NCBI GenBank assembly: GCA_032718865.1
Contig: JALUTQ010000005.1
Location: forward strand, 1-64,000
Direction of reading: 5' to 3'
Origin: Tilletia caries
Taxonomy: Eukaryota > Basidiomycota > Exobasidiomycetes > Tilletiales > Tilletiaceae
Length of the DNA: 64,000 nt
In this document: positions 58,933-64,000 of the stretch, piece after piece
Layout: the number at the start of each line of letters is the position of its first letter
How positions within the stretch are numbered: the first letter of the stretch is position 1
Made by a program: the position numbers and the translations under genes
Notes under the pieces: model-generated
The model's database searches: none
What the model was told of the DNA's origin: nothing
Seen by the model: only the letters and a program-made list of their open reading frames with translations

Positions 58933-60960
58933 ATGCCTCATAACGCCAGCGACAACTCCAACGGAGAAGACGAAGACGCTCCAGTTCAAATCTTTGGGGA
59001 GCCGACATGGACGCCTCAAGGATGGTCATTGTCTCCCACTCGCATGCTCGAGGCTGCGGAGCTGTCCATTCGGCTATACAGCGAAGGCCAGCCCGACGTC
59101 ACTGCAAGAATCCACGCGGTCTGGCAAACCCATCTGAACGAGGACGACAACCCTCAAGCTGCTCATTACAGAGCCCTGGAGGTCAGCACCGACCGCCTTT
59201 CCGACGACCTCAAGGACGAGTTGGTGCTGGTGCACAACCTCTTGGTCACGTGGAACGACACCCACGAGCGTCTCGGCCGAGTCCCATGGCCGGCGGGCGA
59301 GCAAGACGCCGGATCCCCAGATCCCCGTCCCCCACCAACAGCAGCTTCTTCCTCCTCACGTCGGGCGGAGAAACGTCGCATCGACGTGTCCCCTCCGCTG
59401 CAGGGCCAGCCGGCAGGAAAGCGCGGTCGGACAGCAGAGGAACCCAGCGCCTCAGATCCGGAAGCACCGGCTTCGCGGCCCGACGGCAAACGCAAGACGG
59501 TGCTGATTCACAGGGGGGTCAGCAGCTCGGAGGGAGCAGGATCGCTGCGACCGCCCAAGAAGACCATCAAGAAGCTCGTCGAACTCGACTTCGTTCATCT
59601 CTGGCTTCTCAGCAAAGAGGCGTGTCGGCGCGCGGCGGAGAAGGAGACAGGCTTCAAGAAGCCAATGATGCAGAACACCGACGGAAGCTTCGTGGAGGTG
59701 GACGAGGCATGCCCCGAAGGGTACGTCTCAGAGGGAGAACTCGATTGGATTCTGTGGAACGAATGCACAAAGATGCGTGAGTAGTAGATCTCCCCTTCCC
59801 CTTCCCCGCTTTCCCTTTCGCAGCAGCTGCCGACGTGCGCCAATGCAGCCTCACTTCCGTTGAAGAGGAGGTCGGCCGACGTGCCGTAAGGGGCTAAGGG
59901 CCTGGCCTTCGTGCTGTCGTGCCAGTAGAGCAGGACCACACCTGACACCGCACAGAAACATCAGCTGCGTAGTCAGGAGGGGAGATGCGCCGACGAGCGT
60001 AGCTTTGATGAGCATGGTTGCCGACGAGCATAGCGCCGACGAGCTTGCCTGTGTCGACGAACACTGCGTGCCATTCGCAATGTGCACTGGCCCTCGAGCA
60101 TATGTGCAGTGTGCATTGAAATGGCCGGTGCAGATGAATCCGGGGTGGAGCGTTCATACTGCGAAGGCACAAATCTGACACCTTTTAACTCTATTTCCTC
60201 TCATTTGTGATGTAACAGAAGAGACCCTCATGGCAGAACACGACGTAGACGACGACGTTCAGGAGATGTTCAAGGCGGCGCATCGCACCGTCTTCAACCA
60301 CAACCTCGCCGAGTCTCAGCGCGCCGCGCTGCAGAAATACTACGCTTGGAACCGGAGCACATGGTGCAGACGGTATCAGTTAATCGTGAACTCCGGGTCA
60401 ACAGACCCTATATTCGACCTCGCGGTGGTCGATTCGGCCGATCTCGACGTCTACGTCAGAGAGGAGGAGACTCGCGCTCGCCAGGAGCAGAAGGCGAAGC
60501 TTGCGGCCATGCAGGCCAAGATGGATCAGATCCTGGCCGCCTCCTCAGCTCGAAGTTCCGACGTGTACGCCCCCCTACCCGCAATACAAACCCGCCGTCC
60601 TCGTCGTCGAGGTATCCCAAGGCGAAGCGGCACGGGGAGCGTGGTTCGTTTCGGACCGAAATTGCCGGTGTCGCCGGCACGGCGAGGCTGTACGCCTGCG
60701 CACGATGCGGAGGAAGGGCAAGGCACGACGTCGGACGGTGCGACAAGACCCACTTCGTCAAGGCCAGCTGCGCGACCTACGAGACTATCACACACCGCGA
60801 CAAGGCCGAAGGACCCCTCGTCTTCAAGGACAGCGGGACCCCCGTCTGCCTCAACTTCAACGGCGGGCGAGCCTGCAATCACAAAGGCTGCCCCGGTCAT
60901 CGGTGCTCTCTCTGCGGCGTGCCAACGCATGGCGCTCAGGCTTGCGGGCGCTCAGAATGA
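58933..60960 (+). pseudogene. Gag-like zinc-binding protein, one-base break
   Basis: Exon 1 is 58933-59776 and a 442-base intron (59777-60218) joins in phase to exon 2 from 60219. The N-terminal half has helical segments (WSLSPTRMLEAAELSIRLY, LVELDFVHLWLLSKEACRR). Exon 2 has YYAWNRSTWCRRYQLIV and a coiled coil (EEETRARQEQKAKLAAMQAK). The frame then breaks in a C6 run near 60569; one more C would restore it. The shifted frame gives Cys-rich CARCGGRARHDVGRC and CLNFNGGRACNHKGCPGH followed by CSLCGVPTHGAQAC, a zinc-knuckle-like cluster common in basidiomycete mobile-element proteins. The product may bind nucleic acid. The break may be real or a run-length error. Confidence 0.6.
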
Positions 60961-61642
60961 GCTCCCTCCCCGGCTGTAAGATTTCCTAGTTATAAGGTCG
61001 TTGCAAACACAATAGAATTGGTGTTGGACAGTCGGACGCGTAGTACCGCTCGTTGTATAGAGACAGAAGTGACGCGCTGCTGAACTTTGGCCTATGCTAC
61101 TATGTTTAGATAACTAACCAGTATACCAGTGGTCCTACAGGTGTGTGGGTGAAAGTGGCTCTCTCAATCACTTGATGAAACTTTATGAGACTCAGACTTC
61201 ACACAGTAGACTTTAACTCTGCAATGATCTGTGATTGCTAAGTTAGTTGTCTGGGAGTGTGAGAGGAAAGAGCTGGGGGGGGGACCAGAAGGGAAGAAGG
61301 GCGGCGAGGGCGCTCCTTTTATACCTTTCATGGTGCCCCTGATGCGCAGCGCATTGTGTGGTGTGCGCTGCGCTGAGGTGTGGTGATGTGGATGCGTCGG
61401 TGTGCTGGTGAGTCACAAGAGTCACAGCCACGTGACAACTGACGCGTCAGATAGTAGTCATCCAACAGTCACCATAAATCACCCAGCAGTCAATACACAG
61501 TCATCCTTTGACACGGGCTAAATACATACACAGTCATACAGTCATCATGGGAGCAGGGACGAGTCAAAGGGGAAGTGTGAGTGTGGCGAGGTGAGGTGAG
61601 AGGAAGCGGTGGTGAGTGGTGCGCGCGGTGCGCATGGTGAGC

Positions 61643-61694
61643 GTTGGTTCACCACGCGAAAATGTGTTTCGATGGTAAATTCGCGTGAACCAAC
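61643..61694. repeat. Inverted repeat, cruciform-capable
   Basis: GTTGGTTCAC-CA-CGCGAA pairs with TTCGCGTGAACCAAC around a 19-base spacer, with a two-base bulge. Confidence 0.7.
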
Positions 61695-61769
61695 ACTTCA
61701 CCAAAATTGTAAACAACACGCACCATATGTGGCACGTGACGCGCACCACGCGTTGGGCGCCTGAGGCCC

Positions 61770-61881
61770 TGTCCAGTTGCGAGCGCGCGCCCTGATTTTG
61801 GCGCTCAACCCACTGGGCGCGAGCCCCTCGCGCCGCGCTCTGAAAATTTGCGCTCATAGGGCGCGCGCTGGCAACTGGACA
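61770..61881. mobile_element. 112 bp inverted-repeat element (tiny MITE)
   Basis: The 24-base ends TGTCCAGTTGC-G/C-AGCGCGCGCCCT are inverted with one mismatch. The interior repeats GGCGCTCA/GCGCTCA words. It is non-coding, with no clear target duplication. Confidence 0.65.
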
Positions 61882-62260
61882 ACCCTCGCGCCGGGAAGTG
61901 GGCCCTGGTTCTCATTTTGTAACGATCCAGATTTGATCGCAATACAGGCAATTTTCACTGTGATCATCACTGGCCCTGTGCGCCTGTGCCTTTGCTCCTT
62001 GTTTGTTTATTTACTCTGCAGGCCTACCCACGTCTATTGGAGCAGATCGTGCATGATGACCATTGCCGAGGGGTGCGTATACACTACTAGAGCACGATTG
62101 GCTGGCTATGCCGGCTTGTACTGACCGGATGCCTACTCCTTTCTTCTGGTTATTACAGCACAGCCGATCTCAGACGGAAGCAGCAGACAGCTCGCCGTCG
62201 ACGCTTGTTGGCAGCTCTATCTGCGGCCGCGGCTACGATTTCAATCTACACCCAGCGCCA

Positions 62261-62266
62261 TTACTG
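62261..62266 (+). repeat. Target-site duplication, left copy (TTACTG)
   Basis: Matches 63042-63047 exactly. Removing one copy restores the transposase frame. Confidence 0.75.
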
Positions 62267-63041
62267 TTAAGGAAGAGCACGGAGTGCCCCGGAATTTCCG
62301 TACTCCGGGGAGGACCTCCGCATCAATTCCGGGGCCTCTCAGGGCATTCCGCATTCCGGTAAAATTACTCTTCTTTCGGGCGCAGAGCTCCGTATTCCGG
62401 GGAAAGATTCAGATTCATACATTTGGAATTCCGGCTTCCGTCAAAATTTAGGTTTTTGATCAATTTTTCGATTCCTCATTCCGCAGCTCCCGGAATGCGG
62501 AATTTCGCCGGATTCCGGGACTCTCCTCCGCAGTCACAAAATCATATGAAAACGAGTCGACCCCTTTCTAAATCGGCTTTGTACTCGTCCATAGTCTACA
62601 TTGAAGCTCTGCATTGGCCATTTGATGCCTCACTCGCGTCAATTTGCTCCTCTTCAAGCCTCATATGTCCTGTTGAGACCACAAGACTGGGTCTCCTCAT
62701 ATGTGAAACTCGCCATAGAGTCTCATTTATAGATGAAACCCCAAATGAGACCCCACATCACGTGACCCCCCGGAATCTCCCGGAATCCGGCGGAATTTCG
62801 GGAGAATGAGCTTGTCTCGCCACAGATTCCGCATTCCGCAAGAAAAGTCACGGCCAAAGCAAAATCCATTCCGCATTCCGGTTGAGCGGTACCAGGAAAT
62901 TCCTGCTTCCTGCTTAAAAGGACTAAATTGACAAAAATGGAAAATTAGCATTCCGGGTTCCGGGTACCGCCGGAACTCTGCCCGGAGCCCCCCGGAATTC
63001 CTGCAAACCCATTCCGGGGTATACTCCGTGCTCTTCCTTAA
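62267..63041. mobile_element. 775 bp inverted-repeat element with ATTCCG words, inserted in transposase exon
   Basis: The outer 19 bases TTAAGGAAGAGCACGGAGT are exactly inverted at the two ends, followed after a short gap by CCCCGGAAT on both sides. The interior carries many ATTCCG/CGGAAT copies and no transposase frame. It is flanked by TTACTG at 62261-62266 and 63042-63047. Superfamily unassigned: a 6-bp duplication or, if TTAA is counted as target, a TTAA-type duplication. Confidence 0.78.
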
Positions 63042-63047
63042 TTACTG
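63042..63047 (+). repeat. Target-site duplication, right copy (TTACTG)
   Basis: Right partner of 62261-62266. Confidence 0.75.
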
Positions 63048-64000
63048 TAAACAAAAGCGATCGTCAACAAATAGAGGTCGCGCTTTCGTTCAGAACCTGT
63101 TGAAGGGTGACGGTCTGGCCTGTCGCGAGGTGCTGGGCATGAACAAAGGAACTTTTCTCGCGCTCGTCAAGGAGCTTCGAACACGGACTCGGTTTGGAGA
63201 CACCAAAAAAAGCTTTTTGGCCCGTGAACATTTGGCCCTGTTCCTGTACACCTGTCGCTCGGGTGCTGCTTGCCGGCTGTTGTCCCACACTTTCGGTCAC
63301 GCTAGAGGAACTGTCTCTCTGTGCGTATACAATGAAGCTATCAATCTATGGCTACCTTTCGATGACTTAAATTGCATATTTCCAATTCCAACTACTACTA
63401 CTGCCTGCAGATCGTTTCGGCGCACTGTGGGCTGTCTAGTAGACCCGGCAATGTACAACCTTTATGTGCGGATGCCCCCTGCGGATGCCCCAGTACCGGA
63501 TCGAATTCAGGACGATCCCAAGGTGAAGGCCGCTTTCAAAGATGTCATCGGCGCGCTCGATGGGACCCATCTTCCCGCCCATCCTCCTGCCGCCGAACGA
63601 GCACGGTTTAGGGACAGGAAGGGGAACGTCTCCTTCAATGTCATGGCAGGCTGTTCATTCGATTTGCTCTTCCAGTTCGTGATTGCGGGATGGGAAGGCA
63701 GTGCTTCCGATAGCTATGTCCTCGGAAAAGCCCTGGCTACAACCCTGAAAATACCACAGGGACGAGCTTATCTGGGGGATGCAGGATTCGCACTCAGCAA
63801 GAGTGTGATGGTGCCTTACCGAGGGACTAGGTATCACTTGAAAGAGTGGGCCACAGGAAATGCCAAGTGAGTTCAATTTTCCCGGTGCTTCCAATTTCCT
63901 TCCCTATTGTCTAACGTTCTCTATTGTGTTTGCCTCAGGCCTCGTACTGCCAAAGAGCTCTACAACAGGCGACATGCAGGTCTTCGCAGTGTAATCGAAC

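Larger units (their letters stand above)
60961..62052. other. Repeat-bearing intergenic region
   Basis: No gene supported. It contains about seven CAGTCA words (61450-61550), an imperfect 15-bp inverted repeat (61643-61694) and a 112 bp inverted-repeat element (61770-61881). Confidence 0.6.
62053..64000 (+). pseudogene. PIF/Harbinger (HARBI1-like) DDE transposase, split by insertion, partial
   Basis: Exon 1 is 62053-62072 and exon 2 starts at 62159. Exon 2 is interrupted at 62266 by the 775 bp element and resumes at 63048 in the same frame. Introns at 63321-63410 and 63867-63938 keep phase. The gene runs off the right edge. Marks of the DDE_Tnp_4 nuclease are YVRMPPADAPVPDRI, GALDGTH (first Asp), YLGDAGFALS (second Asp) and, in the last exon, RHAGLRSVIE (Glu). 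The N-terminal region is Arg/Lys-rich with ISIYTQRHYCKQKR across the insertion point. Excising the insertion and one TTACTG copy leaves the frame open, so the gene was intact before. A domesticated HARBI1-type nuclease is an alternative to a transposon copy. Confidence 0.78.

Noticed and set aside
62267..63041. Treating the 775 bp segment as a normal intron of the transposase
   Set aside because: Perfect inverted ends and TTACTG duplications mark an insertion. The nearest GTTAAG donor and AAAAG acceptor would put a stop in frame.

Overview
The window is a chromosome end of a basidiomycete fungus. Support for this is the TTAGGG telomere repeat (seen as CCCTAA on the + strand, so the tip lies to the left), compact genes with 50-90 base GT-AG introns, long Ser/Ala-rich proteins, and fungal marker genes (ERG24, a Zn2Cys6 factor, an Igo1-type endosulfine, VPS15). 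I cannot name the genus.

Bases 1-22,826 are one telomeric array of a Penelope-like retroelement (PLE). Each unit is about 4.2 kb. It encodes an N-terminal Lys-rich region fused to a Penelope-type reverse transcriptase, with no GIY-YIG endonuclease, followed by a highly structured 3' region of about 1.15 kb. Four full-length units (B, C, F, G), one 3' piece (A) and five 5'-truncated units (D, E, H, I, J) all lie head to tail on the + strand, 5' end toward the tip. Every truncated copy meets CCCTAA repeats on its distal side or joins an array junction. This is the layout expected if each RNA was reverse-transcribed from the exposed G-rich 3' end of the chromosome. It matches the known telomere-associated, endonuclease-lacking PLEs (Athena in rotifers, Coprina in fungi). 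Each unit carries near its 3' end what I read as a type I hammerhead ribozyme. One truncated copy (I) begins exactly at the predicted cleavage site. No unit has an unbroken reading frame, but the breaks sit mostly at homopolymers and differ between copies, so consensus error is a serious alternative to decay.

Bases 22,827-26,478 are a gene-poor transition zone. It holds a gene fragment whose coding frame runs into the telomere repeats, an interstitial telomere island, and a 0.9 kb element with inverted ends packed with TTTTACAG-type words.

Bases 26,479-51,432 are ordinary chromosome: a single-pass membrane protein (-), ERG24 (-), IGO1/endosulfine (-), a 1,692-residue Zn2Cys6 transcription factor (+), a Dal5-type MFS transporter (-), VPS15 (+) and a CH-like protein (-). 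Introns were placed by hand and all these gene models close in frame.

Bases 51,433-64,000 are accessory again: two tandem paralogues with a SANT/Myb-like N-terminus, an adenosine kinase relic, a Gag-like CCHC-type zinc protein with a one-base break, three small inverted-repeat elements, and a PIF/Harbinger (HARBI1-like) transposase gene split by a 775 bp inverted-repeat insertion and running off the right edge.
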